In this document: positions 43,076 to 55,316 of the stretch, piece after piece
Layout of the letters: each line of letters begins with the position of its first letter
Position numbering within the stretch: the stretch's first letter is position 1
Origin: Topomyia yanbarensis
Taxonomy: Eukaryota; Arthropoda; Insecta; Diptera; Culicidae
Reading direction: 5' to 3'
Length of the DNA: 64,000 bases
Assembly: GCF_030247195.1 (NCBI RefSeq)
Contig: NC_080671.1
Location: forward strand, 68,137,412 to 68,201,411
Notes under the pieces: generated by a model
Databases searched by the model: none
Told to the model about the DNA's origin: nothing
Seen by the model: the letters and a program-made list of their open reading frames with translations, nothing else
Translations under genes and position numbers: made by a program

Positions 43076-46000
43076 ACCGGTTTTTCACATAGCACAACGG
43101 TCATTGGAAACATTTTCAAGGAAACCAACTCAACGGACTATGCGACCTAGATGGTTCAAAGAGAAACTCTGCACTGAGAACTTCTCCCAGTGGAAAACTT
43201 CGAGAAAGATAAACAACTCGATACTCCGCAGCCGGAAAGTAATTAGGTGCTATAAATTTCCTGCCTGATCCTATCGTTTCAACTGAGCTCGCTTTCACTC
43301 CAGCTGCGGTATCAAGAAAGTAGGTATCACATTGCAAAGCCCCAACTGTGTCACCCTGCTGGCTGCTGGCTGGTTGGCTGGCTGGCTAAGTGCTCCTCTA
43401 TTCGAAGCAAACGCACCTCTTTTACCCACAAAAGTAATTGACATCCTGAAGAGAGACCCCGAAGACGAAGAACAAGTAGAGCAAAACCGAGTTGTATTCT
43501 AATTAGTTTCCTTCCCTGTCAGCTAACTGGAAGGATTCGACACTCTTTTCCTTTGACTCCGTTCAACGCGGAGGTATGGGCACAAATGGAATCGCCGGGC
43601 TTTCATTCAGCGGTGGTGGAAAAAGCGATTAAAGTGAAACATGTGTGTACATGGCTTAAACACAGAATGGGTTTGTACAAATTATATTGTAACACATCAC
43701 TTTCCCTTGGTTCAACGTACGATGCTTTGAAAATTGATAGCACCAGTAAGTTTGCTTCCTTGTGAGGAAGTTTTAGCTGGTGCGCGGAACCGTTTGAGGT
43801 TGAACCCATAAGAAATTTATCATCACCTAGAACGAAACCGATTACTCGCTTGTGCTAGGCGGAATGTAGGATTTTTCGAGTTGATAAATGGTACCGTCTG
43901 CGGTACATGTGTAATTTGAACAGCGGTTGGTTCTTCATTCGAGGTTTGTCACTTGAAACCACCGATGATTAATGGACTTATGAATCATTTACAGACAGAC
44001 AAAATTTGAGTTTTGATTTACGAATGAGTCAATGTTTTTAATTCAACCAAAATGCGATGACTCTTCAAACTACTCCCTAATGGCCTTGTTAATCGGTTAC
44101 TTCCTCAGAAGCGCTCAGCCTTTGGTGTGTTCTGAAGTAGGATACTTCCTTTCGTGCACGATTTAGATTCCAATTAATTACTTACTCTACCCGCATACCT
44201 ACATTTTGAATTACCATAAAACAAAAATAATTCGTATCCTCTAACTTGTTATTGTTCTTATCAACATTAATAACTGTATTATTCAAAATTGCCTCGAATC
44301 AATTTAACCCATTAGTTCTAATCGGGGTTTATTATTTAGCATAAATTGAAAGTCAGCAATCTTCCGATGCCGATAAAAATCATAATAAATTTCATCCAAA
44401 CTCGCCCGTAGAACTACTGGATAATACGATTCGGATAGCTGCGTTCAGTGGAGCCCAATCATGATTCAAAATAGGCAATTGAATAAATCATCAGGTGATC
44501 AGTCAAAAATGTGCGATCCAAGAATTCACAAAAACTGAATCCTGTGCGGTACGTTCTCTAACGATATAATTGGATGTAATTTCCACCTTATTAAGCTGCA
44601 AGAAGATGGAGAAAATAAAATTCTTTTCGACAAGAAAGGTTAATGTATGTATGGCTTAGAACAAGTTCTAATTGGACTTATTTCAATGAAGATATAAAAC
44701 AGTACGTGGCGAAAGCTTTTTCAAACCATCTGTTGGGCCTCCTGTGCCGATTACCGGTTGGGAATTCTCACTAATTATTTCCCAGATTGTTGAAAATGAA
44801 TAGAACACTAGCAGTCTCCAACGCGCATCCGTAATGAACTAATACAGATCTTTGAACTGCGTCCAATTAACCCAATTCAGGGACCATCACCAGTAATTAT
44901 ATATAACATATTCTATCAAACAACGCCTAATTTACTTTTATTTGCCCAGACAGCTTTGATGCGTGTTCCCGAAGAGGGCGGTGTCGCTGGTCGTGGTTCG
45001 TTAGCTGCTCTGCTCCTCTAATTAGAGATCATAGCTTTACTCCTCCTCCTACTACGACTACTGGTACTACCAACCCAACCACGTAGCCCTGTTTGTTTTC
45101 CGCCCAGGTTGGACTATGCCATGCCAAGCATCACCATCGAATGCAGATCCCGTAGCATAAATATCCACGCATAAACCACCACCGCCCAACAAGTGCGAAC
45201 CAAGCTGACATACGAGTATACTAGAGAGCCAACATATATCCTCAGTCAGTCAAACATAAATTTTACGCCTGCCTTCTTCGACACTGCTGTGCTTCAAGTG
45301 GTCGTTCAAGTTTATTCATTTGCATCGCTTGGCTGGACCGCGGCGATGCGATGTCTCTTTAGCACAGCGGAGAGACTTGTGCCGCTCTGGTGGTAAGCTG
45401 TTGCTTTTGATTGCTTTCGACACTCGTAAATAAGCTGCTTGAGTTGAGAAATGAATTACCTCTAATTCAATTGAGTGTAGCTTGGTCTGTAGCAATCTCT
45501 TAATTAAATACTATGGAAATCTGATCATTTCAGTGATAGAGTAACATGTATTATACGTAAATCATGATGATGATGAAGATTCCACCTTGTACCCCTAGAA
45601 AGGTGCGAGCTGAATGATTTATCTAAAAGATAATGAATATTTAGAAACAAGACACAAACCAGTGAACAAAACAAAAACTCAGTGAGTCGTGAATTGCGTT
45701 TTGACTTCGTCTCATCAGAATTTGGTGCTGGCTTGGCGCCAAGTAGAGTAAAGTCAAAACGCCATCCGTGACATACTAGGTTATATGTATTGTGCTTTTC
45801 ATTGCGGGAATATGCTTACTTAGTTTTTTTTTTATCTTGGCGAGTAGATCACTTTTTATCCAATTTTCACCTTAGGGAGGAAAACGGCATATTTCAGAGC
45901 TTCAGAATGAATAATTCGGACAAATCTTACAATGTTATGATATAATTAGGATAGATTGCCTACATTCTAAATTGCAGCATGTTGGAAATCAAATATTTAA

Positions 46001-46157
46001 GGGACGGTGCGGAATTTTGAGCATAGTTTTCGGGGCTCCAACGTCAACAAGCCGAAGCAATTTCAAATAATCATTATCGTGTTTAAGGTATTTCTAAACT
46101 AAAGCAGAGATAAAAAGGTGATCTGATTCGCAATGAATAAGTAACGACGTGATCCGC
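43076..46157. other. Gene-free stretch
   Basis: Short frames without motifs. There is a GGCTGGCTGGTTGGCTGGCT cluster near 43363-43387 and CTCCTCCTACT near 45041-45053. I see no recognisable element ends. Possible single-copy host DNA. Confidence 0.4.
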
Positions 46158-46834
46158 GCCTAGTCGCCTACTCAAAATTTGGAAAAGTCCACTTTAATTA
46201 GATTTGAGTAGATATTTCTCAAAATTTGGAAATTTAATTGAAAATGAGTAGAAGTTACTCAAAATTTGGAAAAGTCCACTTTTAATTGGATTTGAGTAGA
46301 TATTACTCAAAATTTGGAAAAGTCCATATTTAATTGAAAATGATTACTCAAAATTTGGACAAGTCCACTTTTTATGGAATTTGAGTAGATATTACTCAAA
46401 GTTTGGAAAAGTCCCCTTTTAATTGGATTTGAGTAGATAGTACTGAAAATTTGGAAAAGTCCACATTTAATTGAAAATGAGTAGAAGTTACTCAAAATTT
46501 GGAAAAGTCCACATTTAATTGGATTTGAGTAGATATTACTCAAAATTTGGAAATTTAATTGAAAATGAGTAGAAGTTACTCTAAATTAGGAAAAGTCCAC
46601 TTTTAATTGGATTTGAGTAGATATTACTCATAATTTGGAAAAGTCCACATATAATTGAAAATGAGTACTCAAAATTTGGAAAAGTCCTCTTTTAAAGGGA
46701 TTTGAGTAGATATTACGCACAATTTGGAAAAGTCCCCTTTTAATTGGATTTGAGTAGATAGTACTGAAAATTTGGAAAAGTCCACATTCAATTGAAAATG
46801 AGTAGAAAATACAAAAAATTTGGAAAAGTCCACA
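46158..46834 (-). repeat. 48-bp satellite array, left inverted arm
   Basis: About 14 units in reverse orientation, each with TCAAAATTTGGAAAAGTCCA and either GATTTGAGTAGATATTA or GAAAATGAGTAGAAGTTA. These are the reverse complement of the right-arm units. A few units have small deletions, for example near 46230 and 46341. Confidence 0.9.
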
Positions 46835-48735
46835 TGTGGACTTTTCCAAATTTTGAGAAATATCTACTCAAATCCAATTGAATGTGGACTTTACCAAATT
46901 TTGAGTAATATCTACACTAATCCAATTAAAAGTGGACTTTTCCAAATTTTGAGTAACTTCTACTCATTTTCAATTAAATATGGACTTTTCCAAATTTTGA
47001 GTAATATCTACTCAAATCAAATTAATAGTGGACTTTTCCAAATTTTGAGTAACTTCTACTCATTTTCAATTAAATGTGGACTTTTCCAAATTTTGAGAAA
47101 TATCTACTCAAATCCAATTGAATGTGGACTTTACCAAATTTTGAGTAATATCTACACTAATCCAATTAAAAGTGGACTTTTCCAAATTTTGAGTAACTTC
47201 TACTCATTTTCAATTAAATATGGACTTTTCCAAATTTTGAGAAATATCTACTCAAATCCAATTAAATGTAGACTTTTCCAAATTTTGAGTTATATCTACA
47301 CTAATCCAATTAAAAGTGGACTTTTCCAAATTTTGAGTAACTTCTACTTATTTTCAATTAAATGTGAACTTTTCCAAATTTTGAGTAATATCTACTCAAA
47401 TCCAATTAAATGTGAACTTTTCCAAATTTTGAGTAATATCTACTCAAATCCAAGTAAATGTGGACTTTTCCAAATTTTGAGTAACTTCTACTCATTTTCA
47501 ATTAAATGTGAATTTTTCCAAATTTTGAGTAATATCCACTCAAATCCAATTAAATTTGGACTTTTCCAAATTTTGAGTAACTTCTACTCATTTTCAATTA
47601 AATGTTGACTTTTCCAAATTTTGAGTAATATCTACTCTAATCCAATTAAAAGTGGACTTTTCCAAATTTTGAGTAATATCTACTCAAATCCAATTAAATG
47701 TGAACTTTTCCAAATTTTGAGTAACTTCTACTCATTTTCAATTAAATGTGAATTTTTCCAAATTTTGAGTAATATCCACTCAATTCCAATTAAATTTGGA
47801 CTTTTCCAAATTTTGAGTAACTTCTACTCATTTTCAATTAAATGTTGACTTTTCCAAATTTTGAGTAATATCTACTCTAATCCAATTAAAAGTGGACTTT
47901 TCCAAATTTTGAGTAATATCTACTCAAATCCAATTAAATGTGAACTTTTCCAAATTTTGAGTAATATCTACTCAAATCCAATTAAATGTAGACTTTTCCA
48001 AATTTTGAGAAATATCTACTCAAATCCAATTAAATGTGAACTTTTCCAAATTTTGAGTCACTTCTACTCATTTTCAATTAAATGTGAATTTTTCCAAATT
48101 TTGAGTAATATCTACTCAAATCCAATTAAATGTGAACTTTTCCAAATTTTGAGTAACTTCTACTAATTTTCAATTAAATGTAGACTTTTCCAAATTTTGA
48201 GAAATATCTACTCAAATCCAATTAAATGTGAACTTTTCCAAATTTTGAGTCACTTCTACTCATTTTCAATTAAATGTGAATTTTTCCAAATTTTGAGTAA
48301 TATCTACTCAAATCCAATTAAATGTGAACTTTTCCAAATTTTGAGTAACTTCTACTAATTTTCAATTAAATGTGGACTTTTCCAAATTTTGAGTAATATC
48401 TACTCAAATCCAATTAAATGTGAACTTTTCCAAACTTTGAGTAATTTCTACTCATTTTCAATAAAATGTGAATTTTTCCATATTTTGAGTTATATCCACT
48501 CTAATCCAATTAAAAGTGGACTTTTCCAAATTTTGAGTAACTTCTACTCATTTTCAATTAAAAGTGGACTTTTCCAAATTTTGAGTAACTTCTACTCATT
48601 TTCAGTTAAATGTTGACTTTTCCAAATTTTTGAGTATTATCTACTCAAATCCAATCAAATGTAGACTTTTCCAAATTTTGATTAATATCTACTCAAATCT
48701 AATTGAAAGTGGACATTTTTTTCAAATTTTGAGTA
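46835..48735 (+). repeat. 48-bp satellite array, right arm (about 40 units)
   Basis: Units of 48 bp begin TGGACTTTTCCAAATTTTGA and come in two alternating types, AGTAATATCTACTCAAATCC and AGTAACTTCTACTCATTTTC. In the middle the pattern suggests higher-order units of several monomers. Since 48 is a multiple of three, long frames run along the array (for example 46820-47608) and give a 16-residue repeat of the type LFQILSNIYSNPIKCG. I read these frames as a result of unit length, not as a gene: the same frames arise on both arms, no consistent start exists and stops occur between blocks. Confidence 0.9.
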
Positions 48736-48823
48736 ATCCCTCATCGTTCGTACATCATCCGACCTAACGCTCTCTCTCAACCATCGTTCGAGAACGTCCA
48801 ATACGTATGTCGCCGAACATTAT

Positions 48824-48850
48824 GGTCACTCGCTCTCTCTCTCTCTCTCT
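48824..48850. repeat. (CT)n microsatellite
   Basis: A run of CT dinucleotides with one or two breaks, just right of the satellite array. Confidence 0.8.
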
Positions 48851-50450
48851 CACCCTTTTTCTTAACTATCACACGAACAGTTCCCATTCATAACGTAATG
48901 GTACCCAAACATATACCTGACGCAACATCGGTTGTATTCTTCCATCCACACTATACCGTGAAGGCACATAATTCCGCGCATCTAAGGCAGAAGTGAACCT
49001 AAATTCGTTATGCAAAATCAATCAAAATTTATAGAATTATGCAATTGGTCTCACTGGCTAGCATATTTATCATATTTCTATGGAAAATTACAATAACAGG
49101 AGAGTTTAAAAAGAAATATACAAAAATTGCAAAAATGAAAGATGTGTTGTTGTACCTAATTACACGCATCATATATTGCGCTGATCGAAATTCCGCGCAC
49201 AAGTGCTTCAAATTCCGCGCAGCGCATTATTTTGCAGGAATCTAACGAATGTGGAAACTCATCTACATCCATTAGATTTTTTATGAACGTATTGTTCAAG
49301 AATACGAAAAACTACCTGAAATTGAACTTTTACTCAATTTTTGGGGTATCGTTTGAGTAAGATAAATTTAGGTAACCGCGGTGAAGATGATCATTTCCAT
49401 TTAAACATGGTGAAGAACCTATTCTTTTGGTTGTTTAATTTTTGCTATGTTTGCGCATTGTGGATTGATTTATTACATTTACATAATTAGTTTTAGATTG
49501 GATTGGTTTTTACACTGCAGTTCGTTGTTCTTTGTCAAAAGTTTTTTTTTACATACTTGTTTTTATCTGTTCTTCTTTAAATCGGTTTTTATTCAAGCTC
49601 ACTCCTCTTTTTTTGTAAATTTATTTCAACAATTTTTTCTTCATTGTAACCTCATCGAAATATTACTGTTGGTTCACGCAAATCATTTGGCTGCATTGCG
49701 TGAGAAGTTCCATTCTCACGCGAGGATCGATGCTACCGGGCACCAGTTATTCCGGTTTCTCTAGCCCTTCTGGTAACCGGGCAATTAAGCGAAGTGGTGA
49801 GCCAACATGAGCTCACACTGTGAGAATGATACTGATAAGTCAGTCGAGAATAAACCTACAAGCAAGTCAGATCGCTCTTTCGATTCGGTGAAGTAAAGTT
49901 AAGATAATTTTAAGTTTGCATGCAGTGTCTGTCGTATGTACGCGAATAAAGTTTCTGTTCACCGTGAAAAGTGGGTTGTGCTTCACCTGTTGGTTAATTT
50001 GTGCGTTTCTGTTACCTGCGGATCCCGTAACAGCTGATTACTGCCGCCGCTTGATTTTGTTGCTGCTGCTTCTGTTAGTTTCGCCTTAATTGCGAATCAC
50101 AGTACGTTGGTGGGAGCCATCAGTCATCATCGTTCTACTGCTGCTCATCGGGGATCTTCGTTACCTGCGCCAGGTAAACTTGCATGCTGTAAGTAGGGTA
50201 AGTGAACCCATTATCACCCTCGTCCCAACCGGAAAATTCTGGTGACTTCACCGAAAAGGGAATCACAACGTGGGGTAAGCGACACCAATTACTGATTGAC
50301 TAGTCGCAACAAATGATAATTATCCTTTCGTATTGTCTTGCGATTTACGTTTGCTGGTTTTGTGAAAACTTTTATCACAAGGAATTTTGGGATGTTGTCG
50401 ATTCAGCAGGTTCAGTAATCAAATCATATTAAGTTGATATCAACTCAGAA

Positions 50451-51462
50451 CAGGCCCGTGCGCAAGGGTTTTAGGGGTTCAAACCCCTCCCATGAGGGTT
50501 ACGAATTACTTTTAAAAGTTTATTAACTTCCTACTCAGGGAAAAAATTATGCTGCGATCCGTTTTGCCACATGTGGGTTCGGTTACTACAAATTATACTC
50601 GATTGAGAAACTAAAGAAGAAACCTTGCGAGGGTGGCTGGAAAACGATGTAAGCTAAGTCTGTCGGCTTCTCTAGATCGGCTCACGTTTTGACATGTTTC
50701 GATATTGACAACAGTTTTAAGTAGATCAGTAGACAACAAAGGTTCATCAGCGGGAGTAATAACACGTAGTCGGAGAACATCAATATATCGTAGCCTGGAG
50801 ACATTTCGCTACCGATGATCTCTCCATCGGAGTGGTTGACAGCTAAATGGCTCGCGAAAATTGCCATTGGTATAGGGCGAAATTCCGCTGTCGAGGAACT
50901 CTCAGCACCAGTTAGCAGATAAATAGGATCGTGAGGTGCCAAGAAGGATAAGCAACTCTGCTAATGTGGTTAAAAAGAGATGTACATCATTGTGATCGAC
51001 GCCTCCGGATCGGTTTGTGTCTCAATAGGTGATTACAGTAGATCTGAGCAGATCAAGTACCGCGAAGGTTGGACAGCAGAAAGAAAACGTCTGACTATTA
51101 GACTCCTATATTAAAGCCAACAAACATTTATTCGCTAAAACACCTCCTTACTAACCGTGCTATACGGACATACATTCGTTGAGTTGTAAAATAGTATATA
51201 AGCTTAACACTCATGATTACTGTGATAAATTCGAGTGCAAAGCCGCCGTCGGCCTTTTAGCATCGTTATTGACGAATTTTGGTTTTTGGAGCAGAAAGAC
51301 AGACGCATTAACGCTCCGGGTTTGTTTTAGGTGTGCACAGGACTCGGTTCTCCATGACTTGGCAAAAATCTTCAAAGATTAAGGGGTTCTATACCTTTCT
51401 TTTATAAGAAGTGTAAAAAAAATCAAAACCCTCCCCTTGAGAATTTTCTGCGCACGGGCCTG
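50451..51462. mobile_element. hAT-like non-autonomous element with perfect 8-bp TSD
   Basis: Begins CAGGCCCGTGCGCA and ends with its exact inverse TGCGCACGGGCCTG. ACTCAGAA flanks both sides (50443-50450 and 51463-51470). Just inside, the AAACCCCTCCC and AAACCCTCCCC words near the left and right ends echo each other. The length is 1012 bp with no transposase. The perfect duplication suggests a young insertion into the older 4.36-kb element. Confidence 0.9.
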
Positions 51463-51661
51463 ACTCAGAATGAAACATCCAGAATTTGTTCAATTTGTAA
51501 CCTTGAGTTTATCAGATCACATATTGAAATGTTGCTTTTAAATCGCAGATTACCAATGAAAGAGGAACCTCTTTCCTTGGATACTGGGTGGATTATTGTC
51601 TCATCTATAGTGGTAATTCCAGAAGGCTCAGAAATTGCTTCCAGTAACTGTTGGAAGCAGA

Positions 51662-51760
51662 AGTTTTGGAAGATTCGAACTAAACCAAAGACATAACAAA
51701 GTACGCGATAGGCACACGTACTCTTTTATCTCCTTGGTTTAGTTCGAATCTTCCAAAACT
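51662..51760. repeat. Perfect 27-bp inverted repeat with 45-base spacer
   Basis: The left arm 51662-51688 (AGTTTTGGAAGATTCGAACT plus AAACCAA) and the right arm 51734-51760 are exact reverse complements. Nothing outside the arms continues the symmetry. It could fold into a stable RNA hairpin or be a copying scar. I recognise no RNA family. Confidence 0.85.
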
Positions 51761-53710
51761 CCAGCTCGAAGTTTGAAGACAGGTTTGGTACTCTTCCAGA
51801 TATGTTTGGATGGCGCCAAAAGAAACCTTTTATCCATTACCTTCCCGGAATTTTCGCGGCTTTTTAGGTGGAATGTCCTTTCCGGACCATATGCAATGCT
51901 TTTTGGCGTTTTCTAGAGTGTATTATATGATTTTCTTGTTGGTCCTGACTACAATATATATGAGCGGAATTAGGTTCGCCTAAATTTAGTGCACCTTTTT
52001 CCGCGCACTGTAATTTCAGCGATAATAGCTATGTATAAGTGCGCTGACCATTTTAGTCTTATGAATTGTTATTTAACATACTCTTTTTATGTTGATGTTT
52101 ACAAGTTTTAAAATGAAAATCCACCGTGTAACTTCAAATTAGTTATACTGTCTACATTATGGTCTTAACGCAATCGCTAAGGGAATATGCAAACATGGCG
52201 GCTACAAGGAGCGTTCTATTTTATTATGTTGCAGGTATATGAGCCACCAGAAAAAAATATTTTTTTTTCTCAGTCGGTATGGATCAGAGGGGGAACAACT
52301 TGACAGCTCCTATACAAATCGTTGAAACCACTTTATTTGGGTCTGTGGGTCTAAAATGGCGGATAAATTTTTATTCAAGAACAATTTCTAAAAAAAGCGT
52401 AAATTTGTTCACAGTGAAAATTTTCTTGTTCATTTTTTTTTACTTTCGATAATTCATTTTTGAAGACTTTTTGGGCGTTTGGTGTTGTTTTGTTATATAA
52501 ATGCGTCTTTATTCCGATGCATTATTTTTAAATGATTCATGATTTTTTGGAATCATCAGCATACAAACAAGCGGCGCTTATACTAGTTAGTGAGCACCTT
52601 TATTTAGTCTTAAGATATTAGGTAGTAATATTTGTATTGCAATAAAAAATGAACTGTCATCACTTCTGATTTTTGTGGAAACCTTTGCACCGTACATGTC
52701 GCAGCACCTATCAGTTAGATGCTATACTGTCAGAATTGAACAGTCGAAGTCAATCCTGCCTTTGTTAAATGCGAAGTGAAAAATGATAATCACAAAACTA
52801 AATTTATTTAAAGATTAACGACAAACTTTCGAGAATTGTCATATGCGAAAGATATTTCAAGGGCAATGGGAGAGGAAAAAGTTCACACTAGAAGCGCACT
52901 CAAATCAAACCATGCATTTTATATTTTACATTCGGCACAATTTATAATCCTTAACTTGTTTGTATTTATCTTAAATTATTACGCTGTTTTGAAGTGATCA
53001 TCTTGATTATCTCTTCCGAATATAAATAAAGAAAACAAGTTCGTAAAAGACGTCACGAAATTATTATCTCTCATAGAAATTTACAGTATCGCAATTAGTG
53101 GACGGCGTTCTATGGTGGCGACATCATTCGAAACACGGTGGTTTCAAGCAACTTAGGCTAAACGTCAAGTTGCGGGAGGGTTGGTATGGATAATCATAAG
53201 CAGCATATGTGTATTACACATGTTCACTTATTTTTACAAGCCTGATTCTGCAATTTGACACATAGTTCAGTGTGCGCGGAATTCTAAACTGCGCGGAATT
53301 ATGTGTCTTCACGGTACTAACGAAAAGGACACTCGACGTGAACTTTGCCGATTCTCTATTTCAGTCATCAGCATATACGCGAGTTGCATTTTCATCTTTT
53401 CGCTCTTTAGGCCCATTGCCACTACGTGTCATTTCGAACTGCCATCTTCTACAATTATTCTCGGCATCGATCTGTCCCTCTTACCAATATAATTAAACAT
53501 GAATGCTTCCGGTAAAGTATAAGGTTTGTTCCAGTACATGGAAGCTGCTCCGGAGCAAACAGGAGCAAAAAATTCTTGCTCCTTTTTACTCCGGTTTGCT
53601 ACCAGAAAAAGAAAAAGTGAAGAAGAGAGTACAGGAACGATTTTCTCCCTGTTTTCTCCGGAGTACTTCCACTTTCCTTCCACTTTCCGAAAAACAATAC
53701 GCGCTCTCGA

Positions 53711-55158
53711 CTAGAGCTTCCATTTCCCGACGGTTTTCAGCTTCCCGGGATTCGGGAAATAAATAATAAATTTCCCGGGAAATCCCGGTATCCCGGGAAA
53801 AGAAAAATAAAAAGGGTAATAATTTTCTTGAAAACAAAAGAATAAATTGAAAAGTTTTCAAACTCGTTTGATTGCATGTATATCTGTCATAAAGTAGTTG
53901 TCAGAAGATGGTATTTTGGTGGCTTACACATCATTCAATCATTTGATAACTCGTCAATAAGTTTATGTAACTTAAAATTTTTCTTGGCTATATGTATAAC
54001 CGAAATTTTGGTAATTACGATTACGATTAGGACGATATAATAAACGCAGCTTCTGGAGTTACTGTCCAAAATTGGAATTCGTTGTTCTGATACGATAGAA
54101 TGTGATCAATTTAATGCAAAGCACCTTCTTTGGTAATTTTGAATGAAAAGATTGAGCTGCTCCAGGGTAGTGTGCAGTTACTTCCGATCAAAAGAGGAAA
54201 GTTTATATATAGAATCCATTTCCGTCATAGTAGGATCAGCATCATTTCGAATTAAGTGTGAATCAAAATCAAGCAGATAATGGACGAACTGTGCAGCGAT
54301 GGATGCGAGCCTGCCATCGATTTCCTATTACGAGCCAGTATCTAGATTGCTGTATCCCTTCAAAAATCCTGCCTGTATCCTTGAAAGCGACATTCAAAGA
54401 GTTTGGATGCACATGATATTGGATCCAAAAATTTACAGATATTACAGTTACGGTATAACAAAAAAGACGAAATATACATTCGATGAACCGACCAAATATT
54501 TCTGCAGACGTTCTAGAAACATTCCTTATTTTAAATTGCGTTTGCGTTAAGCATGATATCACTACAAACCATCCCAAGTTTTGAAACAAACACACCGATT
54601 TTTTAAGAACGTAACGCAATTTCCATTACTAATTTGATTACAAGGCCATTCATTCAAGATCTAACTTTTAAAATAAACTATAAAAAGAACTGTTAAAAAA
54701 ATCTGATCAATCTGCTCATCGGTTGCAGAGATATCGTGCGCATCACTAACGCTACTGTCAGGAAATGTTTCGGTACAACGGTCGGCAAAGTAATCCATTT
54801 TTGAATGAAAAAATCAACATTCTTTAGTAGTGTTTTAAGTGTGGCTTGGACTATATAGCTAAAAAAAATCACGAAAACATATCAGAGAGCCTAAAGATAT
54901 ATAGTCCATTGATCTGCAAATCAGTTGGAAAAGCACAGTCTGCATTCACTGCTCACTCCAAATGTTTACCGATAAAGATATTTCCTACAGAATTTCATTC
55001 GCTGAACCTAAGTCTTTTGGAATATATTAAAAATGTTTTTTCCCGGGATTCCCGAGTCCCGGGAATGAGAAAACACAATTTCCCGGGAATCGGGAATCCC
55101 GGGAAATCCAAAAATCCCGGGATTCCTGGGAAATAAATTCCCGGGATGGAAGCTCTAG
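53711..55158. mobile_element. Inverted-repeat element rich in TCCCGGGA, 1.45 kb
   Basis: The left end CTAGAGCTTCCATTTCCCG and the right end read inward (CTAGAGCTTCCATCCCGGGA) match, and TCTCGA flanks both sides (53705-53710 and 55159-55164). Both ends carry many TTCCCGGGAA-type palindromes (53741-53798 and 55040-55146). On the minus strand a short frame around 54800-54690 (MDYFADRC ... ATDEQIDQIF) could be a leftover of a transposase, but I cannot assign it. hAT is possible, but the 6-bp flank is shorter than the usual 8 bp. Confidence 0.65.
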
Positions 55159-55316
55159 TCTCGACCACACCAAAATTCGTTTATTTGTCGAACAGTAATA
55201 ATTGTAATATGTGTGTCATGATTTGCTGTAGAAGCTTTTAAAAAAATTTGCAAAGGAAGCCAGGTTTATTAAAAAGATTAAAAAGAAAAATTTAACTCAC
55301 ATTGAGAATACTTTAA

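Larger units (their letters stand above)
48956..53314. mobile_element. TA-flanked inverted-repeat element, 4.36 kb, CCGCGC-rich ends
   Basis: The left end is CCGTGAAGGCACATAATTCC followed by GCGCA; the right end read inward is CCGTGAAGACACATAATTCC followed by GCGCA. That is one mismatch in 25 bases, with TA on both sides. The word AATTCCGCGCA is repeated inside both ends (49190, 49211, 53276 region). Without the nested element at 50451-51462 the length is about 3.3 kb. I see no transposase frame, so it is non-autonomous or decayed. It may be composite, as a region near 49650-50280 looks like further inserted sequence. Confidence 0.7.

Noticed and set aside
46820..48616. CRISPR-like array
   Set aside because: The 48-bp units are contiguous with no unique spacers; it is a satellite in an animal-type genome.
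49818..50032. Possible solo LTR (TGTGAGAATG ... CCCGTAACA, with AATAAA inside)
   Set aside because: There is no second LTR, no convincing target duplication and no polyprotein, so the ends cannot be defended.
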